Below are positions 15,572-23,834 of a stretch of 36,673 bases of DNA, one piece after another; position 1 is the stretch's first letter; every line of letters starts with the position of its first letter. Source of the stretch: Eubacterium sp. (GTDB taxonomy: Bacteria; Bacillota; Clostridia; Lachnospirales; Lachnospiraceae); NCBI GenBank assembly GCA_017459345.1, contig JAFUDC010000151.1, forward strand, positions 1-36,673, given 5' to 3'. The notes under the pieces were generated by a model. That model was not told the origin of the DNA. It saw only the letters and a list, made by a program, of their open reading frames with translations, and did no database searches. A program made the translations under genes and the position numbers.

Positions 15572-17701
15572 CTAATTCACATACTCCATCGAGTTATAGG
15601 AGGATCCTCCCGATTTCTTCTTGCTTCCGGATTTTTTCTTTTTCTTTGACCCGGATGACTTGTTGGATTTATTTGACTTGCTGCTTCCGGAACCGGAAGA
15701 ACTGCTGCTCTTGGGGGCAGGCTTTTTGCCCATACTCACTGTCAGCTCAACCGTGCTTCCTTCCTTAACCTTCTCGCCGGGATCGATGCTCTGGGAGATA
15801 ACGAATCCTTCCTCCACTGAATCACTGTATTCCTCATGGCGGGCAGGCACAAGCCTGGCTTTTTCAAGCATCTCTGAAGCCTCGCCATAGGACTTGCCGT
15901 GCAGATCGGGGATTTCCATCATCTCAGGCCCCTTGCTGATCACCACAAGAATCTTCTCCTCCGGACCCAGCTGCTCATTCTCCTTTAATGACTGCTGACA
16001 GATCTGGCCTTTTTTTGCCACCGTCTCATCCGCGAAGTAGTCCTGCTTCTCGATCCCGATATAGAAGCCTTCCTTCTCCGCAATCTGAAGTGCCTCCTCG
16101 AATGTCTTCCCCAAAAGGGCAGGCATCTTGCCGGGTGTGAGGCCGCTGTAATCCCGGCCCGCAGAAAGAGACAGGCTGATGGCAGACCCTTCCGGGATCT
16201 TCTCTCCCTTTTTCGGCTCCTGAGTCACCACATATCCGGGTATCAGACTGCTCTCCACTTCATTCTCAAAGTTGAGAATCAGTTTATCCCGGGCGGTAAC
16301 ATCTTTCTCGGCTTTCTCCCTGGAATAGCCGTAATAAGACTTCATGGTCTGCTGCTTGTCACCAGCACTGACGATAACTTCAACAGTACCTCCGGAAGGA
16401 AGCTTGCTGCCGGCAGCCGGATTCTGGTTAATGATCTTACCCTCACTGCCCTCCACATCATTCTCCCGGTCTACAATCTTTAAGGTGATATGCTTCTCGG
16501 CAGCCTTCTTCTCTTCTTCCTCAAAAAACTGGCCATAATAGCTGTCCACATCGACATAATCCGCTGTGGGACCGGAATCATCCCCCGGACTGACCGGTCC
16601 GGGCTGCATTTTTATGTAGAAGGCCCCGCCTGCCAGCAAAGCCAGCATAGCCGCCCCGGCCAGCACAAAGGGGAACTTGCTCCTTTTCGGCCTAGTTTCT
16701 CCATCCACAATGCGGGAGACCGGCTCCTCATCAAAGAGCTGGCACTTAAATGTCTCCATATCCTTAGTCCTGCTGACAATGGACAGGTTTAAGGCATTCA
16801 GAAGGGCATTCTCCTGGAATTTATCTATCTTTATCTTGAGTCTGGAAGGAGGAAGCAGGCTGTCCTCTCCCATCCTTTCCATGGAATTCTCCGGAACCAG
16901 CCCCGTCAGCATCTGATAGATGACCGCCGCCAGGGCATATACATCTGTCCAGGGACCCTGATTTCCGTTAATCTGATACTGCTCAGGGGGAGCGTATCCG
17001 GGTTTAACGATCACGCTGAGATTGGACTCCTCCGACAGGGCTACATGCCTGGCAGAGCCGAAGTCCAGAAGCTTAACCTCCCCGGTCCAGGTGAGAAAGA
17101 TATTATCCGGTGATATATCCCTGTGGATCAGATTCTCCTTATGGACCATCTGCAGTGCCTCCATGATGGGGAGCATATATTCCTGAACCTGATCCATGGA
17201 CATGGGTTCCTTATCCCTGGCAAGCTTACTCTTAAGCGTCTCACCGTCCAGATATTCCATTACGATATAAGCGGTATTATTTTCCTCAAAGCGGTCAAAT
17301 ATCTGCACAATTCCCGGCAGACTATGAAACTTCATCAGGACTCTGGCCTCTTCCAGGAATGACCGCAGACCCTTGGTAAACTGCCGGCCCTTGTCTCCGG
17401 AATAGACACTGACCCTCTCCGTACCCGCAGCCCTGGTACCAAACTCTCTGGGCATGTACTCCTTGATGGCCACCTTGCGGCTTAAGACCTGGTCCCAGGC
17501 GATGTAGGTGATTCCGAATCCCCCATAGCCCAGCACCTTGCCCAGCAGATACTTGCCGGCGAGAACCGACCCCGGCTCCAGGTGATAGAGCTCCGTGGGG
17601 GGCGTCCCGTTGACATAGCCGCAGTAGGGGCAGATGTCATCATATGCTTCATAGATCTCCATGCAGCCCATGCATTGAGTCATCCTTTTTTCGTCTCTCA
17701 T
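15572..17701 (-). CDS. PASTA Ser/Thr kinase with zinc ribbon
   Basis: 709 residues. Zinc ribbon at 10-28 (CMGCMEIY...CPYCGY), active Hanks kinase at about 50-325 with GYGGFGITY, AIKEY (K80), HRDISPDNI (193 on), DFG (213-215) and APPEQY, and one transmembrane helix at 343-364. About four PASTA repeats lie outside, the last two being the most typical (IPDLHGKSYGEASEML...SDSVEEGFVISQSIDPGEKV). The C-terminus is a low-complexity Ser/Lys/Gly tail ending in SSYNSMEYVN, almost the same ending as the kinase at 25711-27762. Architecture matches PrkC/PknB/Stk1 kinases, which sense peptidoglycan and control cell-wall synthesis, but those lack the N-terminal zinc ribbon. Start ATG at 17701 has GGAG seven bases upstream. 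A 119-base gap, the longest inside the operon, separates it from the pseudokinase gene. Confidence 0.95.
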   Translation of the reverse strand: MRDEKRMTQCMGCMEIYEAYDDICPYCGYVNGTPPTELYHLEPGSVLAGKYLLGKVLGYGGFGITYIAWDQVLSRKVAIKEYMPREFGTRAAGTERVSVYSGDKGRQFTKGLRSFLEEARVLMKFHSLPGIVQIFDRFEENNTAYIVMEYLDGETLKSKLARDKEPMSMDQVQEYMLPIMEALQMVHKENLIHRDISPDNIFLTWTGEVKLLDFGSARHVALSEESNLSVIVKPGYAPPEQYQINGNQGPWTDVYALAAVIYQMLTGLVPENSMERMGEDSLLPPSRLKIKIDKFQENALLNALNLSIVSRTKDMETFKCQLFDEEPVSRIVDGETRPKRSKFPFVLAGAAMLALLAGGAFYIKMQPGPVSPGDDSGPTADYVDVDSYYGQFFEEEEKKAAEKHITLKIVDRENDVEGSEGKIINQNPAAGSKLPSGGTVEVIVSAGDKQQTMKSYYGYSREKAEKDVTARDKLILNFENEVESSLIPGYVVTQEPKKGEKIPEGSAISLSLSAGRDYSGLTPGKMPALLGKTFEEALQIAEKEGFYIGIEKQDYFADETVAKKGQICQQSLKENEQLGPEEKILVVISKGPEMMEIPDLHGKSYGEASEMLEKARLVPARHEEYSDSVEEGFVISQSIDPGEKVKEGSTVELTVSMGKKPAPKSSSSSGSGSSKSNKSNKSSGSKKKKKSGSKKKSGGSSYNSMEYVN

Positions 17702-17714
17702 AGCTAATCTCCGA

Positions 17715-17733
17715 TGATCATTTTTTATGATCA
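17715..17733. repeat. Intergenic inverted repeat overlapping a stop codon
   Basis: TGATCAT and ATGATCA form a perfect 7-bp inverted repeat with a five-base spacer. It covers the TGA of the WG-repeat gene and ends about four bases before the ribosome site of the PASTA kinase gene. It could be a weak hairpin tuning translation or mRNA processing. Confidence 0.4.
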
Positions 17734-19701
17734 GTGCCGGTTCCCCAGCTCAAACAGAGTTTCCTCACTTCCGATACAGAGGACAGTTCCCTCCTGCAGA
17801 ACGACGTCCATATTCCGGGGAAGCCGCTTTCCACCCACAAGATATACCCCGTTGGATGAATAATCAACCACGTTGTAGGTCCTCTGTGCCCCATTGTAGG
17901 TGATCACGCAGTGTCTTCTGCTCACCTTTGAATTGTTGATGATCAGGTCATTGCCCTCATGACTTCTGCCGATCCGGAGGCTCTCCCCCGACTTGATGCG
18001 GATCAGGGCTCCTGCGTACTCGCCCTTGATTCCCTTCAGATAGCCAGACGGAACTGTCTGGACTGCAGACTGGCCGGCATGTCCGTCATAGAACTGCTGA
18101 GACCGGATGGAGGACTCGATGTCTGCAGGCACCCGCCTGGGAGGATTATTCCTCGGAACATCTTTACGCATGGCTCTGCGCCGCTCCATGGCTTCCTTCT
18201 TCCTCCTCTGTTCCTCCAGAAGCTTCTCCTGACGGAGTCTCTCCTCAGCCTGCTTTTTCCGGTTTCTGACAACAACCAGAATGATGACCAGGATCAGCAG
18301 GACGGCCAGGACAATTGCCAGGATGATCAGCAGCTTCTTATGCTCTTCGACGAAACCCCCGGACTTTTTCTCTCCGCTGCTGTAAGCGTGAACATCATAC
18401 TTCTCGCCGCTGTTTTTCACTATTGTGACACAGTCCCTGGAATAGAAAGCCATTTCCCCGTTATCCAGAGTATCCTTCTCGTAATCTCCATAACCCAGGA
18501 TCAGGTCTCCGTTCCGGTCCATGACCGCATATTTATCATCATCATCTTTCAGCAGGACATAACCGCTGTCCTTAAAGATGACCTCCTTAAAGGCACCTTC
18601 AATTTCTTTTTTCTGAAGCAGACTGTAGAGACGGTATTTCCCTTCCTTCTCAAAGAGCATGAAGGCACGTTCTGCCTGTCTGCTTTCCTTGGATTCCAGG
18701 GAGGTTTCATCTCTGGTATAGCCGTCAATGCCGATATCCCCGGCGACCTTCTCTCCATTTTCATCGATGATCATCAGGTCACCGTCCATATTCGTGGCAA
18801 AGGCCAGGTTATCGGTATATGGTCCGACGGTTTTGAACTTCTCACTGAAGCGGTCGTTCTCCACATCATAGATGACCTTAAAACTCGTCTTCCCCTTAGG
18901 CATCTTCATCTGGATCAGGATGGAGTGGTCAGAAACCGCCTTCTTGAGAATGAGCTTTGCATCAATGACCTCATCTTCATCCTCTGCCCACTGTTCCTTG
19001 GGGGTGACAATCTTCTTCTCATCGCCATCACTGTTGAATATGCGGATATAGCGGTCTACCCGCAGCTTATTGTAGAAGGTCTCTCCTTCAGCCTTGTAGT
19101 ACTGGGCTGCGATATCCTTACCCACGCCAAGGATTACCGATGAGGTTGTCCCTTTCTCGTTATCCTCATAGAGCAGGCCCTCCTCCTTGAGGTCGATCAG
19201 CTTATTGTCCCGGTCATTGCGGATATCTGACTCCCCGGCGAAGGCTGTATCTGTAAGTACCTTGCTGTAGTTTCCGGAAAGGGAGCTTTTCTGCTCCTTT
19301 CCCTTCTCGTTGTAAAGAAATGTCTTGTTGCCATCATAGCCTGCTGCCATGGAGTGGCCGTCACTGTAGGCCCCCACCTGATTGTAGCTGAAGGGAACAA
19401 GGACATCCCCGTCATAATTGAGGATTCCCCAGTTCTCACCCTGTTTGGCTATCACGTAGTCATACCTCTCCGTGTCCTCGGCAAAGCTCATGTCAGCGTA
19501 GTCAAATTCTATGGCTTCCTCGCCCTTCTCATCCAGGAGGCCGTAATTGCCGGCACGGTCCCTGGCGATAAAATAGCCATCCTCTCCATCCACTATAGTG
19601 TAGGATGTATCAAAACGAATCTCCTCGGCAGCTGACACCCTGACGGGAGCCATGCAGCATAGGATGGCAAATGCAAGCAGTATACTCAATCTTTTTTTCA
19701 T
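17731..19701 (-). CDS. Exported WG-repeat protein with transmembrane helix and cytosolic FHA
   Basis: 656 residues. A signal peptide (MKKRLSILLAFAILCCMAPV) leads to an extracellular region of about 420 residues with WG-type repeats, for example DRAGNYGLLDEKGEEAIEF and ENWGILNYDGDVLVPFSY, and a late copy DDKYAVMDRNGDLI. WG repeats form beta-propeller-like or solenoid folds with unknown ligands. A strong helix at 456-478 is followed by a highly charged, probably coiled segment (EERLRQEKLLEEQRRKKEAM) and an FHA domain (553-656) with an intact core: RIGRSHEGND, VSRRHC and DYSSNGVYL. The FHA belongs to the same subfamily as those at 8124-9230 and 11275-12234. Start ATG has GGAG eight bases upstream. 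Its leader carries a sequence also found before the gene at 28104-28955. Role as a transmembrane sensor or adaptor is inferred. Confidence 0.9.
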   Translation of the reverse strand: MKKRLSILLAFAILCCMAPVRVSAAEEIRFDTSYTIVDGEDGYFIARDRAGNYGLLDEKGEEAIEFDYADMSFAEDTERYDYVIAKQGENWGILNYDGDVLVPFSYNQVGAYSDGHSMAAGYDGNKTFLYNEKGKEQKSSLSGNYSKVLTDTAFAGESDIRNDRDNKLIDLKEEGLLYEDNEKGTTSSVILGVGKDIAAQYYKAEGETFYNKLRVDRYIRIFNSDGDEKKIVTPKEQWAEDEDEVIDAKLILKKAVSDHSILIQMKMPKGKTSFKVIYDVENDRFSEKFKTVGPYTDNLAFATNMDGDLMIIDENGEKVAGDIGIDGYTRDETSLESKESRQAERAFMLFEKEGKYRLYSLLQKKEIEGAFKEVIFKDSGYVLLKDDDDKYAVMDRNGDLILGYGDYEKDTLDNGEMAFYSRDCVTIVKNSGEKYDVHAYSSGEKKSGGFVEEHKKLLIILAIVLAVLLILVIILVVVRNRKKQAEERLRQEKLLEEQRRKKEAMERRRAMRKDVPRNNPPRRVPADIESSIRSQQFYDGHAGQSAVQTVPSGYLKGIKGEYAGALIRIKSGESLRIGRSHEGNDLIINNSKVSRRHCVITYNGAQRTYNVVDYSSNGVYLVGGKRLPRNMDVVLQEGTVLCIGSEETLFELGNRH

Positions 19702-19733
19702 GGGGTCATCTCCTCTGTAAACTCATCTTTTTC

Positions 19734-19754
19734 CTAACTGATATTGTCAGATGC
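19734..19754 (-). promoter_or_regulatory. Shared leader motif, copy 1
   Basis: On the minus strand the 21 bases end in GACAATATCAGTTAG and lie 32 bases before the start of the WG-repeat FHA gene, just after the upstream kinase stop. The second copy precedes the secreted protein at 28104-28955 at nearly the same distance. It may be a regulatory or leader RNA element. Confidence 0.45.
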
Positions 19755-19761
19755 TCAGGGC

Positions 19762-21729
19762 TCACTTTTTGGTTCCCATATCTGTCGGCGGCAGGAACTG
19801 GTCGTAGGTCCGGGGCAGATAAGTTGTGCCGCCAAAAGACAGGTACCTGTATACACAGTCGATCACGTAATCGATCGGATCATAATCATAATGAGGCTGG
19901 GAATCCGGATAATACATCTCCATGATATAATTCTTCTTGCCATTGTTGGCAGCAAGTATGTACGCCAAAGTCTGCTCGGTGGAATCTGTAGGTCCTGTAA
20001 CAATCCCCCTTGACATGCCGTCAGAATTATTCTTTGGAACCTTCTTATAGTTAACGTGATATAGTTGTGAGTAATAGTCGTTGTAAAGATTGGTAGCATT
20101 GGTCAATGCATCCCCCTCATTGATCTCCTCGTAAACATGGAGGATCATGGTATCCTCCCCACCGTCAAAGCTTAACCAGTAGTCAGTTCCCGAATCATTG
20201 ACAGTGCAGTTGTTGAACATGTATTTGGGGTAGCCGAAGCTAAACTCTCCATCTCCGCTGGTCACGATATGGTAGGCGGAAGGTTCAAGGCATGAATCAA
20301 TGTCAATATAATCATTATCCATGAAGGGCAGAGCCGGCTCCTGGGCGGCTTCCTCTGTCACCGCCTCCTCTTCCGTTTCGGCAGGGGCCGGCTCCGTCGT
20401 CTCTTCTGCGGTTTCTTCCGTATCATCCGTTCCATCGGACTTTGTCGTGTTCTCTGCCGAGACTGTGATTTCCGAACCCGAATTGTCAGCCTTATTCTTA
20501 TCCCCCCGGCTGATCCGGACCATCATGAAGATGCCCACCGCCACCAGTGCAGCAGTCAATGTGATCAGAACCACAATGATGGTATTCATGCCGGTCTGGG
20601 TCTTGTCATTGCCGGTCTGCAGCTGCTGTCCGGAAGATCCGTCCTGGTAAAACTGCTGGGATCTCTGAATCTGCTGAGATGTATGCAGCTGCTGGGATCT
20701 CTGTATCTGCTGAGAATTATACAGCTGCTGGGAGGTATGCATCTGCTGAGAGATCTGGGCCTGCTGGGCCTGCATCTGCTGCAGGGCATAATACTGCTGC
20801 CAGTCATAGCTCTGACCTGCGGAATTCATCCCCACGGTAACCTCCCCCTCCTGGGAGTAGAGGTCCGCACAGAGATCAGCGATATTCTGATAGCGGTTCT
20901 CCTGGAGAACAGCCAGCCCCTTCATCAGAGCCTGCTCTGTTCTCGGATTGATGGGAACTCCCAACTGGGAGGGCCAGAGCAGAGTATCCTCCCGGCCTCT
21001 CTCTATGGACTGCATGGGAGTGACTCCGGTGATACACTTATAGATGGTGGCACAGAGGGCATAGATATCCGTCCAGGGCCCCTGTATGCCCTTGCTCCTG
21101 TACTGCTCTTCCGGTGCATAGCCATGCTTTAAGACCACAGTCAGGCTCTTCTCTCCGAAATTGGTATACTCCCTGGCAGCACCGAAATCCATCAGCTTCA
21201 CGCCGCCGTCGGGAAGGAGCATGATATTATCCGGGCTGATATCCCTGTGGATCAAGCCCTGTCTGTGGATGGCATCCAGGGCTTCCATCAGGGGAACCAG
21301 AAGGGACAGAAGTTCATTGGGCATGATCAATCCGTTCTGGGCCACGAAGTCCTTGAGATTAATACCATCCAGATACTCCATAACGATATAGGCCGTGTTG
21401 TTCTCCTCGAAGAAGTCATTGACGCTGACAATACCCTCTTCTTTATTAAACTTTGCCAGAGTCCTTGCCTCCTGGAGAAACTTCTCCTTTCCGGCCTGGA
21501 AGAACTCTCTGTACTTGGGCTGACTCAGGGTCAGCTCCTCACTGTATATACTGTTCCTTGTGACAAAACCCTGGGGGTAGTACTCTTTTACCGCCACCTC
21601 CACATCCAGCACCTGGTCAATGCCGGCATAGGTAATGCCAAAGCCCCCCTCACCCAGGACATCCCTGATGACATACCTGCTGTGCAGGATGGTTCCGGGC
21701 GCAAGAGTATGTAGATCTCTTGTTTCCAT
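19762..21729 (-). CDS. Transmembrane Ser/Thr kinase with Gln-rich juxtamembrane repeats
   Basis: 655 residues. Active Hanks kinase at about 18-290: GEGGFGITY, AVKEY (K48), HRDISPDNI (161 on), DFG (181-183), APEEQY. Unlike most kinases in this operon it has no zinc ribbon. Residues 310-372 form a Gln/Ser-rich stretch with repeated SQQ(I/L/M) units such as HTSQQIQRSQQ. A transmembrane helix at 383-404 and a Thr/Glu-rich acidic spacer (410-460) lead to an extracellular domain of about 190 residues (SAYHIVTSGDGEFSFGYPKY...) that I do not recognise. It has an aromatic-rich beta pattern like secreted ligand-binding or lipoprotein domains. The intracellular kinase core resembles that encoded at 25711-27762, which also lacks a zinc ribbon. 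Start has GGAG six bases away. Kinase is confident, ligand unknown. Confidence 0.93.
   Translation of the reverse strand: METRDLHTLAPGTILHSRYVIRDVLGEGGFGITYAGIDQVLDVEVAVKEYYPQGFVTRNSIYSEELTLSQPKYREFFQAGKEKFLQEARTLAKFNKEEGIVSVNDFFEENNTAYIVMEYLDGINLKDFVAQNGLIMPNELLSLLVPLMEALDAIHRQGLIHRDISPDNIMLLPDGGVKLMDFGAAREYTNFGEKSLTVVLKHGYAPEEQYRSKGIQGPWTDIYALCATIYKCITGVTPMQSIERGREDTLLWPSQLGVPINPRTEQALMKGLAVLQENRYQNIADLCADLYSQEGEVTVGMNSAGQSYDWQQYYALQQMQAQQAQISQQMHTSQQLYNSQQIQRSQQLHTSQQIQRSQQFYQDGSSGQQLQTGNDKTQTGMNTIIVVLITLTAALVAVGIFMMVRISRGDKNKADNSGSEITVSAENTTKSDGTDDTEETAEETTEPAPAETEEEAVTEEAAQEPALPFMDNDYIDIDSCLEPSAYHIVTSGDGEFSFGYPKYMFNNCTVNDSGTDYWLSFDGGEDTMILHVYEEINEGDALTNATNLYNDYYSQLYHVNYKKVPKNNSDGMSRGIVTGPTDSTEQTLAYILAANNGKKNYIMEMYYPDSQPHYDYDPIDYVIDCVYRYLSFGGTTYLPRTYDQFLPPTDMGTKK
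20640..20800 (-). repeat. Gln/Ser-codon tandem repeat in kinase gene
   Basis: Inside the kinase gene at 19762-21729 the plus strand repeats CTGCTGGGATCTCTG and CTGCTGAGA units of about 15-30 bases. They encode SQQ(I/L/M) blocks such as HTSQQIQRSQQ, just before the transmembrane helix. The near-identical DNA units suggest recent expansion. Confidence 0.8.
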
Positions 21730-21792
21730 CTTTCTCTCCTCGTGGTAAATAATAAAAAATGCTTTATATCATCACTTTTTTTAATCTGCAGA

Positions 21793-22833
21793 TCATAAGT
21801 GAATTATTCTCTTTAATAATGCTAAAAATCTCTGAAAGAAGGGAATGGATTCTGAATCCGCCTCCGCTCCTTTATCCGAATCAATCTTCTGATCTTTTTC
21901 TGTGCTTGATTCTTTATCTGTATTTATTTTCTCCCTAGAATCTTTATCTGTTTCAGAGCCTTCATCTGTTCCCGGCGCATCAATTGGTTCCCGCTCAGAT
22001 TCCTTACTTAAATCCCCCCGGGTCTCATAGAAGACCTCTGTTCTGGTCTCGGTCTCGAATCCTTCCTTGAAGGTCACCAGCTTCTCCTCATAATTCTGAA
22101 GATCGGGGAGAGCTTCCTCCCCATCCCGGGTCAGACCATAGTATCTGGCAATTCCCCTGGCGTCGGCCCGGGCCAGAGCCCTCAGGGATTCGTCTGAGCT
22201 CAGGTAATTCCCGAAGTCCCGGGCATGGTCTACGTAGGCATGTTCAATCAATACCTGCATGCGGTTGTTAAGTATCCCATCCTTGATAATCCGGTAATAG
22301 TCTGCCAGCTTCCCGTTGGGATAGGTAGTGCCTGTCTCAGAAGCCCGAAGCAGGATGCCCTGCTCCTCAATTCCCAGCTCAGAAAGTTCATGCAGGATAC
22401 AGCAGGCAAGCTTCTGCTCCTCATGACTGAGTTCTTCCCGGTAAGTGCCTCCCCCTGTGAGGACAAAGCAGCCATGGTCATATCCGGAACTCCCATCGTA
22501 GGCATTGTTATGGAGACTGACCAGAAGATCCGCCTCATAATCCTCTGCAATCTGAGATCTTACATCCAGTCCCATATCCCGGTCATCATCTCTGGTAAGA
22601 ATGACCTGAACCTGGTCATATTCCAGGAGGTCTTCCTTCAGATAACGGGCAATGGTCAGATTTAAGTCCTTCTCCTGGGTCCGCCCGTCTATGGCCTCCG
22701 CACCGGACTGACTGCCGCCATGACCCGGGTCCAGGACGATGGTCAGGCCCTTACCCGCCGCGTGAGATGTCCGGGAGAAGGACAGTATGATAGATAAACT
22801 TAACAAGATAACATATACATAGAACTTCTTCAT
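21793..22833 (-). CDS. Secreted N-acetylmuramoyl-L-alanine amidase (Amidase_3)
   Basis: 346 residues. Signal peptide at 1-26 (cleavage near SHAAG), then an Amidase_3 catalytic domain at about 30-235. The zinc ligands fit the family: H38 in LDPGHGG, E54 in QEKDLNL and H108 in SLHNNAY; the catalytic glutamate is E197 in VLIEHAYVDH. It should cleave the amide bond between muramic acid and the stem peptide of peptidoglycan. A highly charged Asp/Glu/Lys/Ser-rich tail (about 260-335) replaces the SPOR or SH3 wall-binding domains of many amidases and ends in a short hydrophobic segment (FFQRFLALLKRII). The start has only a weak AGCAGG site. As second gene of the operon it places a wall hydrolase under the same transcription as PASTA kinases, which sense the muropeptides that such enzymes release. 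That link is inferred. Confidence 0.93.
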   Translation of the reverse strand: MKKFYVYVILLSLSIILSFSRTSHAAGKGLTIVLDPGHGGSQSGAEAIDGRTQEKDLNLTIARYLKEDLLEYDQVQVILTRDDDRDMGLDVRSQIAEDYEADLLVSLHNNAYDGSSGYDHGCFVLTGGGTYREELSHEEQKLACCILHELSELGIEEQGILLRASETGTTYPNGKLADYYRIIKDGILNNRMQVLIEHAYVDHARDFGNYLSSDESLRALARADARGIARYYGLTRDGEEALPDLQNYEEKLVTFKEGFETETRTEVFYETRGDLSKESEREPIDAPGTDEGSETDKDSREKINTDKESSTEKDQKIDSDKGAEADSESIPFFQRFLALLKRIIHL

Positions 22834-22881
22834 CCGGTCAATACCTGCTGGGAAATGCTCCTCAGTAAAAGACAGGCTCTT

Positions 22882-23709
22882 CTAGTCGCCCATCTGCTTC
22901 TCATAGCCTAGAATCAATTCTGCATTCTTCTTCTCATAAGTGTTAAGCACACCCTCATTGAAGGCATCCGCACTCACCGTTCCCCTGTACCAGCTCTGGC
23001 TGTCAAAATAGTTCTGAAGCTCGGAATCCTTAAACCGGCGTCCATGTCTGGCATAGATCTCATTCCGGGCCAGCCGCAGCTCCTTTTTGCTGAGATAGGA
23101 AATGTCCGAGACAGCCAGATAGCGGCTATTGCTGTCCGGAAGGATATAGTAGGCATCACCGGCCGGGGTCGGCTGGGAAGGCTGCTGAGTGGTCGGCTGG
23201 GCTGCCGGCTTCTGCTCTGTGGTAAAATCACAGACGACCGTGCAGCGGTCAGACAGGCTGCCGGAAGAAGCTGTGATGAAAGTAGTCCCCTGGGACACAG
23301 CCGTCACCTTGCCGTTGGCGTTCACCTTGGCAATATCCGGGTTCTCACTGTCCCACTCAATGGTGGATTCATCAGAAATGTCTGTGGAATAACCCAGATA
23401 CTCCTGATCCCCCTCCTCGGTAAGCCTGAGCTTATCCGCACTGATATCAATATAGGTTCCATCCATCTCAGTCTGGCTTTCAGTCAGAATCACCTTATCC
23501 TCCCCGGATTCCACCTCTTCTTTATCTTTCTCATCCTCTTCATCCGCATCTTTATCCCCGGAATCATCCGTCTGTTCTGACCTGTGGAGAAATGGCACTG
23601 AAATGACATCTGCCAGAATCAGGTCCGCAAAGAGAACCGCCAGCAGTACGATCACAATACATACGATAAGAATGATCTTAATCTGAAAGGAATTCCTTGA
23701 ATTGCCCAT
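22882..23709 (-). CDS. Membrane-anchored Ig-like and YARHG-domain protein
   Basis: 275 residues and the first gene of the long operon. A transmembrane anchor lies at about 9-31 (IKIILIVCIVIVLLAVLFA), followed by an acidic spacer (GDKDADEEDEKDKEEVESGE). A bacterial Ig-like (Big_2) domain follows at about 75-165, with WDSENPDIAKVNANGKVTAV, then a Pro/Gln/Thr linker. The C-terminal YARHG domain (about 190-270) has the signature LRLARNEIYARHGRRFKD and YFDSQSWY. YARHG domains are extracellular and common in Firmicutes; they are thought to act on or near the cell wall, but the function is not established. Start ATG at 23709 has GGAGG seven bases upstream, and a candidate promoter is just ahead. It probably acts at the cell wall together with the amidase encoded 48 bases downstream. 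Confidence 0.88.
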   Translation of the reverse strand: MGNSRNSFQIKIILIVCIVIVLLAVLFADLILADVISVPFLHRSEQTDDSGDKDADEEDEKDKEEVESGEDKVILTESQTEMDGTYIDISADKLRLTEEGDQEYLGYSTDISDESTIEWDSENPDIAKVNANGKVTAVSQGTTFITASSGSLSDRCTVVCDFTTEQKPAAQPTTQQPSQPTPAGDAYYILPDSNSRYLAVSDISYLSKKELRLARNEIYARHGRRFKDSELQNYFDSQSWYRGTVSADAFNEGVLNTYEKKNAELILGYEKQMGD

Positions 23710-23748
23710 AGAAATACCTCCTGTAATCTATGCTTTTTATTTAAGTAA

Positions 23749-23777
23749 ATTTTATCATACTTAAGAGCAGTTTTCCA
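23749..23777 (-). promoter_or_regulatory. Candidate sigma-A promoter of the long signalling operon
   Basis: On the minus strand TGGAAA (23772-23777) and TAAAAT (23749-23754) are separated by 17 bases, giving a fair -35 and a good -10. The -10 ends 39 bases before the start of the YARHG gene. It lies directly after the adk terminator, so the operon needs a promoter in this gap. Confidence 0.5.
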
Positions 23778-23834
23778 CCATATTATTTATCAATTATTAC
23801 GGTCTGACAGGGCTTTGAAAGGAAAAATTAAGAT

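Noticed and set aside
17959-19143. 394-codon plus-strand frame opposite the WG-FHA gene
   Set aside because: The minus-strand frame encodes a signal peptide, WG repeats, a membrane helix and FHA motifs; the plus frame shows no domain and no operon context.
1-23709. Type VI or type VII secretion cluster
   Set aside because: Kinase, PP2C and FHA genes occur in such clusters, but no VipA/B, TssM, EssC/FtsK-like ATPase or WXG100 gene is inside the window. The idea stays open only for sequence to the left.
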